NCBI RefSeq assembly: GCF_900176505.1
Contig: NZ_FWYB01000003.1
Location: forward strand, 186,001 to 250,000
Reading direction: 5' to 3'
From: Pedobacter nyackensis
GTDB taxonomy: Bacteria > Bacteroidota > Bacteroidia > Sphingobacteriales > Sphingobacteriaceae
Length of the DNA stretch: 64,000 bases
Shown here piece by piece: positions 27,283 through 35,912 of this stretch (its first letter is position 1; the number at the start of each line of letters is the position of its first letter). Under the pieces are notes generated by a model. The model saw only the letters and a list, made by a program, of their open reading frames with translations, did not search any database and was not told the origin of the DNA. Position numbers and translations under genes: made by a program.

Positions 27283-29763
27283 ATGAATAACGTATCCGAA
27301 AGTAGATTCTTTAAAGCCATAAAAGGAAAGATTATTATCGCTTTACTATTGGCCTGCTTTGCGCTTTTTATGGCCTGGAGCGTAAGCAAATCTGCCTTTA
27401 AGGAGATGTTAGGTACAGTAGAGAATATAACTGCACCAAGTGAACGGTTGAGGGTCGTAAATGCCATATCCAGAAAAATCGGAAGTCTTGATCAGTTACA
27501 AAAAAAACAGGCATTTAATGATCCCGGTAATTATAGCGAACTATTTAAGGAGTCGGGGCAATTGCGTCGGGTATTGGATACTTTAGCCGGATTATATGTA
27601 AATGACTCTATACAACTAGCCAGGATTTTAACCATAAAAAAACTGCTAAGCGAAAGGGATAAGCAGTTTATAAATTACCTTAGAGTAAGAGAGCGTCTGG
27701 TAAACAACAGATCCTTTTCCGATCAGGTAAAAAACCTGAGTGCAATAGTAGCCAGAGGGGCTGAACAAGCCGATAGTACGATTGTTGCCACTGAGCAAAA
27801 ATTGTCGACCACCACCATTTACCCTACAGAAGAGCGACCAAAAGGTTTTTTTGGTAAGTTATTCGGTAGGAAAAGAACGAACGAAGAAGACAAATCCTTC
27901 AAAATCGTAAATGAAGAAAAGGTAAAAAGAGATACCATCGCCTTATCGGCTGAAGACCGGATGTCCAGAAGCCTGGAAAAATCATTAAAGGTAATTGAAC
28001 AGGAGCAGCGGATTAAAAATGAAAGTTTCTTAACCAGGGAAGCCATTTTAACAGATGCCAATAATCGGTTGGTTAGTCAGATGCTTGATGTGCTCAGGAA
28101 AGTAGAAAGTGAAGTGGTGGCACAGATTGAGTTAAATGGTATTCAAGCAAAAAACGTGGTGAATACCGGCATCAGTACCATCAGTATTATTATGCTGGTA
28201 TTTTTCTTTTTAACGGTATTGCTACTCTATTTCATTTTAACAGACATTACCCGCAGTAACAAGTACCGTGCTGAACTGGAAAAAGCCAAAGACGAAGCAG
28301 AGTATCATGGGATGGCTAAGCAAAGGTTTCTTTCTAATATGAGCCATGAGATCAGAACGCCCCTGCAGTCTATTATTGGATACTCCGAAATCATCAGAAA
28401 GCAGGAACATCCTCAAAAAAAGGATATTGAGGCAATATATCAATCTTCAGAGCATTTGTTACAGATTGTTAATGAGGTATTGGATTATAACCGTATTATT
28501 TCGGGCAAGTTCACCTTTTCCGACAAGGCATTTGATATGGCTAAACTTTTAAACGAAGTGGTTTCTGTAATGCGTGCCCAGGCCGAAAATAAATCACTTA
28601 AGCTGGTTGCCGAATTTGATCTCCCGGAGCTAAAGTACATGGAAGGTGATCCCTTTAGATTGAAGCAGATTTTGTACAATCTTTTAGGTAATGCGATCAA
28701 ATTTACCACAAAAGGAGAGGTAACACTTTCTGCATTTTACAAAAAACAGGGCGATCGCTTTCATTTTACTTTTATGGTGAAAGATACCGGAATTGGGCTG
28801 ACCGAAGTCGAAAGCCAGCAGATATTTAACGAGTTTGAGCAGGTCAATACCCTGGAGAATGAAGAGATAAATAAGGCCGGAGCAGGCTTGGGGCTGACAA
28901 TTGTTAAATCGCTAATTGAAGAGCAGGGGGGAAGGATATATGTAAAAAGTAAAAAAGGTGAGGGTAGTGTTTTTACAGTTTACCTCACATTTAAAGCAGC
29001 CTTAGCGCCCCAGGATGAAAGTCCTGTCATTGTTCCGGATCTATCTAGTGTAAAGGCTTGGGTAGTTGATGACGATAAACTAATTCTTGATCTGTGTGAA
29101 ATCATCTTTCAAAAACACGGGATTGATGCAAAGTTATTTAACTCCCCTGCTCAATTGCTGGCAACCGATTGGGACAAGGCAGTAAAGTACATCCTCATGG
29201 ATATGCGTATGCCTGAAATGAATGGAATAACACTCTGTAGATTATTAAGAGAAAGACTGGGGGATGAAGTAAAGATCTTTGCGATTACCGCTCAGGTTTT
29301 ACCCGATGAACGCGAGTTTCTCTTAAATAATGGGTTCGATGGATTGGTGATGAAGCCTTTTAAAGAAGAAGAACTTTTATCCGTGTTTAGTCAGGTCCGG
29401 TATAAAGAGGAGGATCATGATGAGGATCAAGAGGAGGTGGAGCTGGATTTGACCGGCCTAAAGAAAATGACGTTTGACGATGAAGAACAGTTACAGCGTA
29501 TACTTATAAGATTTAGAGCCGATAGTTTAAACGACAGTGGTGAAATTCAGGAGGCGATGATTCAAAATGATCAGGCTTCATTGAGGTTGCTTATGCACAG
29601 GGTGGCAGGAAGAATAGCCCAGATCGGTGCAAAAAAGCTGGCTTCGGCGTTTAGGTTAATGGAAATGCAACTGGCATCCGAAGGCTTAGATGAACATAAA
29701 AAGTACGGCATTAACACATTGCTCAAACAGCTGGACTTGCTATTAGCGCAACTTAAAAAATAA
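27283..29763 (+). CDS. Hybrid sensor histidine kinase with receiver and Hpt domains
   Basis: An 826-residue membrane kinase. TM1 is at about 13-33 and TM2 at about 300-325, with a ~265-residue periplasmic helical region between. The HisKA domain has FLSNMSHEIRTPLQ (phospho-His at 355). HATPase has the N box FRLKQILYNLLGNAIKFT, G1 DTGIGL and G2 GAGLGLTIV. The receiver has YILMDMRMPEMNG (phospho-Asp at 640). The C-terminal Hpt-like region has LLMHRVAGRIAQIGAKKL (His at 772). This gives a full internal His-Asp-His relay that still needs an outside response regulator. The convergent sigma-54 regulator 5 bases away is the natural candidate. The input signal is unknown. Confidence 0.94.
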   Translation: MNNVSESRFFKAIKGKIIIALLLACFALFMAWSVSKSAFKEMLGTVENITAPSERLRVVNAISRKIGSLDQLQKKQAFNDPGNYSELFKESGQLRRVLDTLAGLYVNDSIQLARILTIKKLLSERDKQFINYLRVRERLVNNRSFSDQVKNLSAIVARGAEQADSTIVATEQKLSTTTIYPTEERPKGFFGKLFGRKRTNEEDKSFKIVNEEKVKRDTIALSAEDRMSRSLEKSLKVIEQEQRIKNESFLTREAILTDANNRLVSQMLDVLRKVESEVVAQIELNGIQAKNVVNTGISTISIIMLVFFFLTVLLLYFILTDITRSNKYRAELEKAKDEAEYHGMAKQRFLSNMSHEIRTPLQSIIGYSEIIRKQEHPQKKDIEAIYQSSEHLLQIVNEVLDYNRIISGKFTFSDKAFDMAKLLNEVVSVMRAQAENKSLKLVAEFDLPELKYMEGDPFRLKQILYNLLGNAIKFTTKGEVTLSAFYKKQGDRFHFTFMVKDTGIGLTEVESQQIFNEFEQVNTLENEEINKAGAGLGLTIVKSLIEEQGGRIYVKSKKGEGSVFTVYLTFKAALAPQDESPVIVPDLSSVKAWVVDDDKLILDLCEIIFQKHGIDAKLFNSPAQLLATDWDKAVKYILMDMRMPEMNGITLCRLLRERLGDEVKIFAITAQVLPDEREFLLNNGFDGLVMKPFKEEELLSVFSQVRYKEEDHDEDQEEVELDLTGLKKMTFDDEEQLQRILIRFRADSLNDSGEIQEAMIQNDQASLRLLMHRVAGRIAQIGAKKLASAFRLMEMQLASEGLDEHKKYGINTLLKQLDLLLAQLKK

Positions 29764-29768
29764 AAGGT

Positions 29769-31097
29769 TTATTCAATATCGTAACGTTCCATTTTGCTGT
29801 ACAACGTTTTCCTGTCAATATTTAGCAGTTTTGCAGCTTTGGATTTATTGTATTTGACTTTAACCAGCGTTTCAATAATCATGGCCTTTTCGTTTACCTC
29901 ATTAATAGCTTTAAGGTCTGATGTGCTGGTTCGGGGTGCCTGGTTAACAGAAATAATCATTTCTTCAGGAAGGGAATCTATCGCTGCGGTATCAGAAGAG
30001 GTTAATAAAACCATTCGCTTTATTACATTTTTTAATTCTCTAAGATTACCGGGCCAGTCGTACTGCAGCAAAAGGTCTTTGGCTTCTGCCGAGATGTGCT
30101 GCACGTTACGGTTCAGTTCCTCATTAGATAGTTTTATGAAATGGTTAATAAAGAGTTCAATGTCCTTTCCTCTTTCTCTTAACGCAGGTAGTTGGATTTT
30201 AAATTCATTTAGGCGGTGATAAAGATCTTCTCTAAATGATCCATTTGCAACACTCGTTTTAAGGTCGTCATTCGTAGCTGTAATAATTCTTACATTGACC
30301 TTAATCGTTTTGGTACTGCCAACTGGTTGGATAACCCGCTCCTGAAGCGCACGAAGCATTTTAACCTGAACTTCATAGCTTAAATTACCTACCTCATCTA
30401 AAAATAAGGTGCCCCCGTTTGCGGCTTCAAACTGACCTTTTTTATCAGTTAAAGCACCGGTAAAGGCTCCTTTCGAGTGACCAAATAATTCGCTTGCGGC
30501 AAGATCTTTTGATAATGCACCACAATCAATAGCCACAAATGGCTTATTACTTCGGTTACTTTGCATGTGTAATGATCTGGCGGCATATTCCTTACCCGTA
30601 CCACTTTCTCCTTGTATAATGACCGACATGTCGGTCGGAGCTACCAGGTTAATGTGTTCGTAAAGTTTATCAGCAATAGCACTTTTTCCTTTTATCGCAT
30701 CAGCATGCTCAACGGATGGTTCGGATTTATCTTTTCCTTTTTTACCCAGTGCATCTTTTATAAGCATGAGTAGCTCATCTGGGTTAACAGGCTTTGTAAT
30801 GTAATCGAAAGCACCGAGCTGTATGGATTTAACAGCTGTTCTCACATCATTAAAACTGGTCATGATAATCACCGGTTGTACTAATCCTTTCTCAAGTACA
30901 TGCGATAGAATATCTAACCCTGTGCCATCCGGTAAGCGATAGTCGATGAGTAACAAGTCAAATTTTTCCTGATCTGTTATCTTGAAAGCTTTTTTCACAT
31001 CATTTACAACAGATGGTTCATGGCCATTTTTTGCAAGAAAGCCTTCCAGTACCTGTGAGAAAGTCGAGTCGTCTTCAATGATGAGTATTTTTGCCAT
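29769..31097 (-). CDS. Sigma-54-dependent response regulator (NtrC/ZraR class)
   Basis: A 442-residue activator of sigma-54 RNA polymerase. The receiver domain (1-118) has acidic residues EDD, phospho-Asp 52 in LLIDYRLPDG, and Lys 102. The AAA+ domain has Walker A GESGTGKE (163-170), the sigma-54 contact loop GAFTGA (210-215) and Walker B GGTLFLDEVG. A Fis-type HTH at the C-terminus contains NKSKAAKLLNIDRKTLYSKM. It is convergent with the hybrid kinase, whose Hpt domain could phosphorylate it (inference). Its start is 30 bases from the terminator of the PepSY-like gene upstream, so its promoter must lie in or across that hairpin. Confidence 0.95.
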   Translation of the reverse strand: MAKILIIEDDSTFSQVLEGFLAKNGHEPSVVNDVKKAFKITDQEKFDLLLIDYRLPDGTGLDILSHVLEKGLVQPVIIMTSFNDVRTAVKSIQLGAFDYITKPVNPDELLMLIKDALGKKGKDKSEPSVEHADAIKGKSAIADKLYEHINLVAPTDMSVIIQGESGTGKEYAARSLHMQSNRSNKPFVAIDCGALSKDLAASELFGHSKGAFTGALTDKKGQFEAANGGTLFLDEVGNLSYEVQVKMLRALQERVIQPVGSTKTIKVNVRIITATNDDLKTSVANGSFREDLYHRLNEFKIQLPALRERGKDIELFINHFIKLSNEELNRNVQHISAEAKDLLLQYDWPGNLRELKNVIKRMVLLTSSDTAAIDSLPEEMIISVNQAPRTSTSDLKAINEVNEKAMIIETLVKVKYNKSKAAKLLNIDRKTLYSKMERYDIE

Positions 31098-31122
31098 AGG
31101 GATTTCGCTTCAGAATATAGCA

Positions 31123-31156
31123 AAAATACGAAAGCCGGAACAAATCCGGCTTTCGT
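31123..31156 (-). terminator. Terminator of the PepSY-like gene
   Basis: Perfect 12-base stem ACGAAAGCCGGA / TCCGGCTTTCGT with a 5-base loop. On the minus strand it is followed by ATTTTTGC. It lies 40 bases past the small gene and just before the sigma-54 regulator start. Confidence 0.85.
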
Positions 31157-31195
31157 AAGGTGTTAAAAATTGTTATTTATTAAGGGATATATAGA

Positions 31196-31507
31196 TTATT
31201 CAATTATCACACCATCTTTTCCTACTTTCAATGAAGCAGTTTCTTCTTGTTTTTTAACGTCAATTTGATAATATTCGGATTTATCTGCTTTTGTTACCAA
31301 AAACGATGCAGTTGGAATCCATTCTTTATACTTGTCAGATGATAGGGTCTTTTTAACAGCATCTGGTAGGTCTTTCAATTCAACCGGCGTTTTTGTTACG
31401 CTATCTTGAAGTGTGCTAATTACAACTGGAACTTTGATTTCGCTTGCTTTTACTGTGGTTAATCCTGCAAATGCCAGGAACGCTGCTGATAAAATGATCT
31501 TTTTCAT
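31196..31507 (-). CDS. Small secreted PepSY-like protein
   Basis: A 103-residue protein with a signal peptide (MKKIILSAAFLAFAGLTTVKA). The mature part, about 80 residues, has LKDLPDAVKKTLSSDKYKEWIPTASFLVTK followed by EYYQIDVKKQEETASLKVGKDGVIIE. This helix-then-sheet layout resembles the PepSY-like (BLIP/Omp-like) small secreted proteins common in Bacteroidota. The function is unknown; related proteins are often co-located with two-component systems. It is upstream of the sigma-54 regulator on the same strand, separated by a terminator, so it is probably its own transcript. Confidence 0.78.
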   Translation of the reverse strand: MKKIILSAAFLAFAGLTTVKASEIKVPVVISTLQDSVTKTPVELKDLPDAVKKTLSSDKYKEWIPTASFLVTKADKSEYYQIDVKKQEETASLKVGKDGVIIE

Positions 31508-31714
31508 AATTATAATTTTTAAATTTTATTCTAATTAGTTACGATAAGGTATAGTACAGAATAGTGCCAAAAATGGTTTTTATTTGTATTTATCTTTTAA
31601 TCAGCTATTTATGAGTTTTATTGCTTTTGAAAATTGTAGCATTATTCCACAATGTGTAGAGAGATGAATCATTCTCAAACTTTAGGATCTGTTACAAATA
31701 CGTAAATCTTTTCT

Positions 31715-31722
31715 TAGCTTTG
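31715..31722 (+). promoter_or_regulatory. -7 element of the Rrf2 gene
   Basis: TAGCTTTG is a full match to TAnnTTTG and ends 6 bases before the ATG at 31728. Transcription would start at or next to the start codon, giving an almost leaderless mRNA. No clear -33 TTTG lies at the ideal distance. Confidence 0.5.
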
Positions 31723-31727
31723 CTAGT

Positions 31728-32165
31728 ATGCTGTCTAAGAAAACGAAATATGCAATAAAGGCACTGGTTGCTCTTGGTAAGAACAGAGAAAATCCTCCTA
31801 TGCAAATAGTAAGGCTGGCAGAGCAAGAAATGATTCCAAGGAAGTTCCTGGAGCAGATTCTGCTGGATATGCGTAATGCAGGCTATTTATATAGTAAGAA
31901 AGGTGCAGGGGGGGGATATAGCTTGAATAAGGATCCAAAGGATATTTATTTGGCTGATATACTTCGTATAACTGACGGACCAATAGCAATGGTTCCATGC
32001 GCCAGTTTAAAATTTTACCGTAAATGTGATGAATGTCACGATGAAGTGACATGTGGCATCAGAAAAACATTTATTGATGTCAGGGATGCTACATTAAAAG
32101 TATTGGCACAGACTTCAATAGCCGACGTTATTGCCAGAGAGACCGACGATACCGTTGTGAGTTAA
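31728..32165 (+). CDS. Rrf2 family transcriptional regulator
   Basis: A 145-residue winged-helix regulator. MLSKKTKYAIKALVALG starts the Rrf2 domain, followed by IPRKFLEQILLDMRNAGYLYSKKGAGGGYSL (recognition helix and wing) and LADILRITDGPIAMVPC. Four Cys (91, 100, 103, 109) lie in the loop where IscR and RsrR hold an Fe-S cluster, though the spacing differs from IscR's three Cys. An iron-sulfur or redox sensor is therefore likely but not proven. The N-terminus is conserved, supporting the start. A terminator follows at 32228, and the group II intron is inserted immediately beyond it. Confidence 0.9.
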   Translation: MLSKKTKYAIKALVALGKNRENPPMQIVRLAEQEMIPRKFLEQILLDMRNAGYLYSKKGAGGGYSLNKDPKDIYLADILRITDGPIAMVPCASLKFYRKCDECHDEVTCGIRKTFIDVRDATLKVLAQTSIADVIARETDDTVVS

Positions 32166-32227
32166 TAGGACTTACGTTTATGTACTCGGATGTTGAATTA
32201 ATTTAAGCATCACGACCATATCTTTTT

Positions 32228-32253
32228 AAACCAGGACTTGTCCTGGTTTTTTT
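32228..32253 (+). terminator. Terminator of the Rrf2 gene, bordering the intron
   Basis: AAACCAGGA / TCCTGGTTT perfect 9-base stem with a CTTG loop and seven T. The intron starts 3 bases after the T run. Confidence 0.9.
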
Positions 32254-32256
32254 GTT

Positions 32257-34176
32257 GTGTGCCAGGCATGGCAATCGACTATAGGGTGTGAATCCCGAAC
32301 ACGCTTAGCAGTAGGAAGTGTTAGCTAAAGACAAGGGTGTCGTGGGTGACTGCGAATCTGAAGGAAGTCGGCGGCAAATATGGGAGCCCACGAAGAGGAA
32401 CTGTATATAAGGCGGGATAGTGTGGATGATGTTGCAATACAAACAGAAGTCCAATACTGCAAGGATACTATTACGTAGATACAGGGGCTACATCCATAGA
32501 AAGTAGATTGTCTTACCCTGGGAGATCTGAATACAATCTGTCAAATACATGCGCGAATGTAAGCGAGGAAACATTTTCCGGAGACGGATTATGGGGTATT
32601 CAGAAGTCAGCCGAAGTCGTAGTACCGCAAGAATGGGAAGGACTAAATGTTAGGATGGCAAAGGAAACATAAAGTTTATGGTAAAGCGTTTACAGCGGAA
32701 ACACATTAGAGAACTGCTTGCATGAGGGTAGGACAGAATCCGAGAGTAAAATGCAAGAGGAGCTGAGCCTAGCCGTGCAACCAATGTGCACAATGCCTGG
32801 GAAGGAGTTTTTTTTTAGTAGTATGCTTGAAGAAATATTAGACATCCGAAATGTACAAAGAGCCTTTAGGCAGGTTACTGCCAATAAGGGTGCCGGAGGT
32901 ATTGATGGTATGCAGACCGATGAACTTCGTGACTACCTGAATGCAAACTGGCAAACATTAAGATCTGATATCTTGGAAGGCAGTTATCGTCCACATGCTG
33001 TTAGGAAGGTAGAAATACCCAAAAGTGATGGAGGGAGAAGGATGTTGGGTATCCCCACTGTCATTGACCGATTAATTCAGCAATCCATCTCACAATGGCT
33101 CAGTCCAAAGTATGAGGGGGACTTTTCATCGAACAGTTACGGATTCCGACCGAAACGTAATGCCCATCAGGCTGTACTTAAGGCGCAGGAATACCTCGAT
33201 TCAGGTTATATCTGGATTGTAGAACTGGACTTAGATAAATTCTTTGACCGGGTTAATCACGACAAACTTATGAGCCTTCTGTCATTGAAGATAAAGGATA
33301 AACGAACATTGAAGCTTATCCGCTCTTATCTGAGTAGTGGTATCATGGAAAATGGACTGGTTACCCCAAGAAGAGAAGGAACGCCGCAAGGCAGCCCTCT
33401 GAGTCCTCTTTTATCAAACATCATTTTGGATGAACTTGACTCTACACTCGAAGAGCGTGGGCATCGTTTTGTTAGATACGCAGACGACTGTAGTATCTAC
33501 GTTCGAAGCAGTAAGTCAGCCCATAGGGTGATGAATAAGATTGCTGTCTATCTGGAAGAAGGTCTAAAACTGAAGGTAAACCGGGAAAAGAGCAAAGTGA
33601 GTACTCCTACGCAAAGTAGGTTACTTGGTTTCTCATTCTATAGTCGTGATAAGAGATGGAAGGTGCGAATTGCACCCAAATCGTTGTTGCGTATTAAGGA
33701 GACAATCAGGAAACATACAATGCGTAGTAAGCCAGTGCCACTAACTTCAAGGATATTGAAACTCGGAGCCATAATTCATGGTTGGGTGAATTACTTCTCG
33801 CTTGCGGAAGCTAAAAGCCATATGATAGGACTCGATGAGCTAACAAGAAAGAGACTGAGAATGATTTTGTGGAAGCAGTGGAAAGTTAGTCGAGGTAGGG
33901 AACGTAATCTGATAAAGTTGGGCATTGCGAAAAGTAAAGCCTTCCAATTGGCTAATACCAGAAAGGCTTACTGTAGAGTAGCGAATAGCCCAATCTTGCT
34001 TACCACCCTAAACAAAGCATACTTTTCAAAACTTGGTTTTGAAGGATTCGCCAACTACTATTATTGGAAAACAACACACCAAACGAAGTTATTCTAACAA
34101 ACCGCCGTATACCGAACGGTACGTACGGTGGTGTGAGAGGACAGATAGGGAAGTAATCCCTATCTTCCTACTCGAT
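32257..34176 (+). mobile_element. Group II intron with its own reverse transcriptase
   Basis: The 5' end GTGTGCCAGGCATGGC is a typical group II intron start. A long structured domain I leader (32257-32717) contains conserved pieces such as GAATCTGAAGGAAGTCGGCGGCAAA. The maturase gene occupies domain IV. After it comes domain V (about 34100-34133, ACCGCCGTATACC ... GGTACGTACGGTGG), then a domain VI stem (GATAGGGA / TCCCTATC, about 34144-34165), and a 3' end CCTACTCGAT at 34176. All parts are present and the ORF is intact, so the intron could be active. It lies between the Rrf2 terminator and the S8 protease promoter and disrupts no gene. The class is uncertain: no endonuclease domain is present. 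Confidence 0.92.
32718..34097 (+). CDS. ltrA: Group II intron-encoded reverse transcriptase/maturase
   Basis: A 459-residue protein. RT fingers and palm: NKGAGGIDGM (RT1), KSDGGRRMLGIPTVIDRLIQQ, FSSNSYGFRPKRNAHQAV, IVELDLDKFFDRVNHD, GTPQGSPLSPLLSNI, and the catalytic FVRYADD box. Domain X (maturase) and the GIIM region follow, with RILKLGAIIHGWVNYFSLAEAK. No C-terminal HNH endonuclease is present; the protein ends FEGFANYYYWKTTHQTKLF. It promotes intron splicing and copies the intron into DNA. The start is uncertain: ATGs at 32718, 32751 and 32823 are all in frame, and the RT homology begins only after the last. Confidence 0.95.
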   Translation: MHEGRTESESKMQEELSLAVQPMCTMPGKEFFFSSMLEEILDIRNVQRAFRQVTANKGAGGIDGMQTDELRDYLNANWQTLRSDILEGSYRPHAVRKVEIPKSDGGRRMLGIPTVIDRLIQQSISQWLSPKYEGDFSSNSYGFRPKRNAHQAVLKAQEYLDSGYIWIVELDLDKFFDRVNHDKLMSLLSLKIKDKRTLKLIRSYLSSGIMENGLVTPRREGTPQGSPLSPLLSNIILDELDSTLEERGHRFVRYADDCSIYVRSSKSAHRVMNKIAVYLEEGLKLKVNREKSKVSTPTQSRLLGFSFYSRDKRWKVRIAPKSLLRIKETIRKHTMRSKPVPLTSRILKLGAIIHGWVNYFSLAEAKSHMIGLDELTRKRLRMILWKQWKVSRGRERNLIKLGIAKSKAFQLANTRKAYCRVANSPILLTTLNKAYFSKLGFEGFANYYYWKTTHQTKLF

Positions 34177-34226
34177 TCTGGTGATATTGACATGTAGGGC
34201 CTTACCATGTTGGTGTCAAATTTGAT

Positions 34227-34234
34227 TAACTTTG
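34227..34234 (+). promoter_or_regulatory. -7 element of the S8 protease gene
   Basis: TAACTTTG is a full match to TAnnTTTG, 17 bases before the chosen ATG. It lies 50 bases downstream of the intron 3' end, so the intron insertion left this promoter intact. Confidence 0.55.
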
Positions 34235-34251
34235 AACAAATTTTGAAAACT

Positions 34252-35847
34252 ATGAATAAGATGAACAAGAATTTTTTCTGCAATAGGGGAGTGTATGTTG
34301 CGTTACTAGCAGCTATGCCTTTTGTGTCATTTGCACAGAAACCTAACTGGCAGAACCTTGATTTGAAAGCAGATTCTACATTCGGTATAAGTACAGAGAA
34401 AGCTTATAATGAACTATTAAAAGGTAAGAAATCTGTGCCGGTTATCGTTGCGGTCCTTGATGGCGGTGTAGATATTCAGCACGAAGATTTAAAGTCTGTA
34501 TTATGGGTAAATAAAAAAGAAAAAGCTGGCAACGGTAAAGATGATGATAAGAATGGTTATATCGACGACGTAAATGGCTGGAACTTTTTAGGTTCATCAA
34601 AAGGATCTATAAACTACGAAACTTTGGAACTTACCCGTTTGGTGAGAAGAGACAATGCTAAATTTGCGAATGCAGATGCCACCTCGGTAAAAGCAAACGA
34701 GCTTCCTGCTTTTGAAACTTATCAAAAAAACAAAACTGAATTAGATCAGGAATTAGCTGAGGCTAAGACTGGTTTAGAACGCTTTTCAGGTATAAAAAAT
34801 GCAATTGATGCAGTAGTGAAAAAGATTGGTAAAGAAAAGCCTACACGTGAGGATTTTCAAGCTTTTAAACCTGCTGATGAGATGGAAACCAATATTCAAA
34901 GAATTATGGTTGCTCAGTTAAAAAATGCAAGTTTTGAGGAATTTTATAACAGTCAGATTGTTCCTGGATATGATCATTACAAAAACCAGGTTGAGTATAA
35001 CCTGAATGTTGACTACGATCCGCGTGGTATCGTTGGTGATGATCCTAACAACAGTAAAGAGCGTTTTTATGGTAACAATGACGTAGCTGGACCTGATGCA
35101 AAGCATGGTTCTCACGTAGGTGGAATTATCGGTGCTGCACGTACCAATAATCTTGGTATTCAAGGTGTAGCTGATAATGTATTGATTATGGGCGTAAGAA
35201 ACACACCAAATGGTGATGAGCGCGATAAAGATGTTGCTAATGGTATTCGTTATGCAGTTGATAATGGTGCTAAAGTAATCAACATGAGCTTTGGGAAATC
35301 ATTTTCATGGGACAAAGCAATCGTTGATGAGGCTGTAAAGTATGCAGTTTCTAAAGACGTATTACTTATCCATGCTGCAGGTAATGACAATAAAGATCTT
35401 GAAGTAGATTCAAACTTTCCTAGCCCTGACTATATCGGTGGTGGTAAGGCGGCTACATGGATCACTGTAGGTGCTTCAAGCTGGACTAACGATGATAAGA
35501 TTAAAGCTAATTTCTCTAACTACGGTAAAACTAAAGTTGACGTTTTTGCACCGGGTGTTGACATCAACTCAACAGTGCCAGGATCAAAATATGAGAAGTT
35601 AAGCGGAACGAGTATGGCTGCTCCTGTTGTAGCTGGTTTAGCGGCACTTATTCGCTCTTACTATCCTAAATTAACTGCTGTTCAGGTTAAAGATATCATT
35701 CTTAAATCGGTAGTTAAAGTTAACCAGTCTGTACAGATTAAAACTGATACGGATACTAAAACAGTTCCTTTCTCAGAGTTAAGCGTTACAGGTGGTATCG
35801 TTAATGCATACGATGCTTTAAAACTAGCTGCTGAATACAAAAAATAG
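34252..35847 (+). CDS. S8 family (subtilisin-like) serine protease, secreted
   Basis: A 531-residue exported protease. The chosen start gives MNKMNKNFFCNRGVYVALLAAMPFVSFAQ, a signal peptide; an upstream ATG at 34207 overlaps the promoter and is not used. The catalytic triad is visible as Asp in VIVAVLDGGVDIQHEDL, His in HGSHVGGIIGA and Ser in LSGTSMAAPVVAGLAALI. A ~180-residue insertion, rich in Lys and Glu, lies between the Asp and His blocks, as in many Bacteroidota S8 proteases. No T9SS C-terminal domain is present, so it is probably periplasmic. The DNA between the intron and this gene holds only its promoter. Confidence 0.95.
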   Translation: MNKMNKNFFCNRGVYVALLAAMPFVSFAQKPNWQNLDLKADSTFGISTEKAYNELLKGKKSVPVIVAVLDGGVDIQHEDLKSVLWVNKKEKAGNGKDDDKNGYIDDVNGWNFLGSSKGSINYETLELTRLVRRDNAKFANADATSVKANELPAFETYQKNKTELDQELAEAKTGLERFSGIKNAIDAVVKKIGKEKPTREDFQAFKPADEMETNIQRIMVAQLKNASFEEFYNSQIVPGYDHYKNQVEYNLNVDYDPRGIVGDDPNNSKERFYGNNDVAGPDAKHGSHVGGIIGAARTNNLGIQGVADNVLIMGVRNTPNGDERDKDVANGIRYAVDNGAKVINMSFGKSFSWDKAIVDEAVKYAVSKDVLLIHAAGNDNKDLEVDSNFPSPDYIGGGKAATWITVGASSWTNDDKIKANFSNYGKTKVDVFAPGVDINSTVPGSKYEKLSGTSMAAPVVAGLAALIRSYYPKLTAVQVKDIILKSVVKVNQSVQIKTDTDTKTVPFSELSVTGGIVNAYDALKLAAEYKK

Positions 35848-35871
35848 GCCCTAGCTTTAGTTTATTAGGCA

Positions 35872-35911
35872 AAAAGAAGCCTGTATCATGATGATGATAC
35901 AGGCTTCTTTT
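35872..35911. terminator. Shared terminator of the S8 protease and NACHT genes
   Basis: An 18- to 19-base stem (AAAAGAAGCCTGTATCAT and its complement) with a 4-base loop, flanked by A and T runs on both sides. It lies between the two convergent stops and can serve both strands. Confidence 0.9.
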
Positions 35912-35912
35912 T

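Noticed and set aside
31553..31570. Possible sigma-54 promoter (TTGGCAC on the minus strand) upstream of the PepSY-like gene, next to a sigma-54 activator
   Set aside because: The -12 part reads TGTAC rather than TTGCA, and the GG-to-G spacing is one base short, which sigma-54 does not tolerate well.
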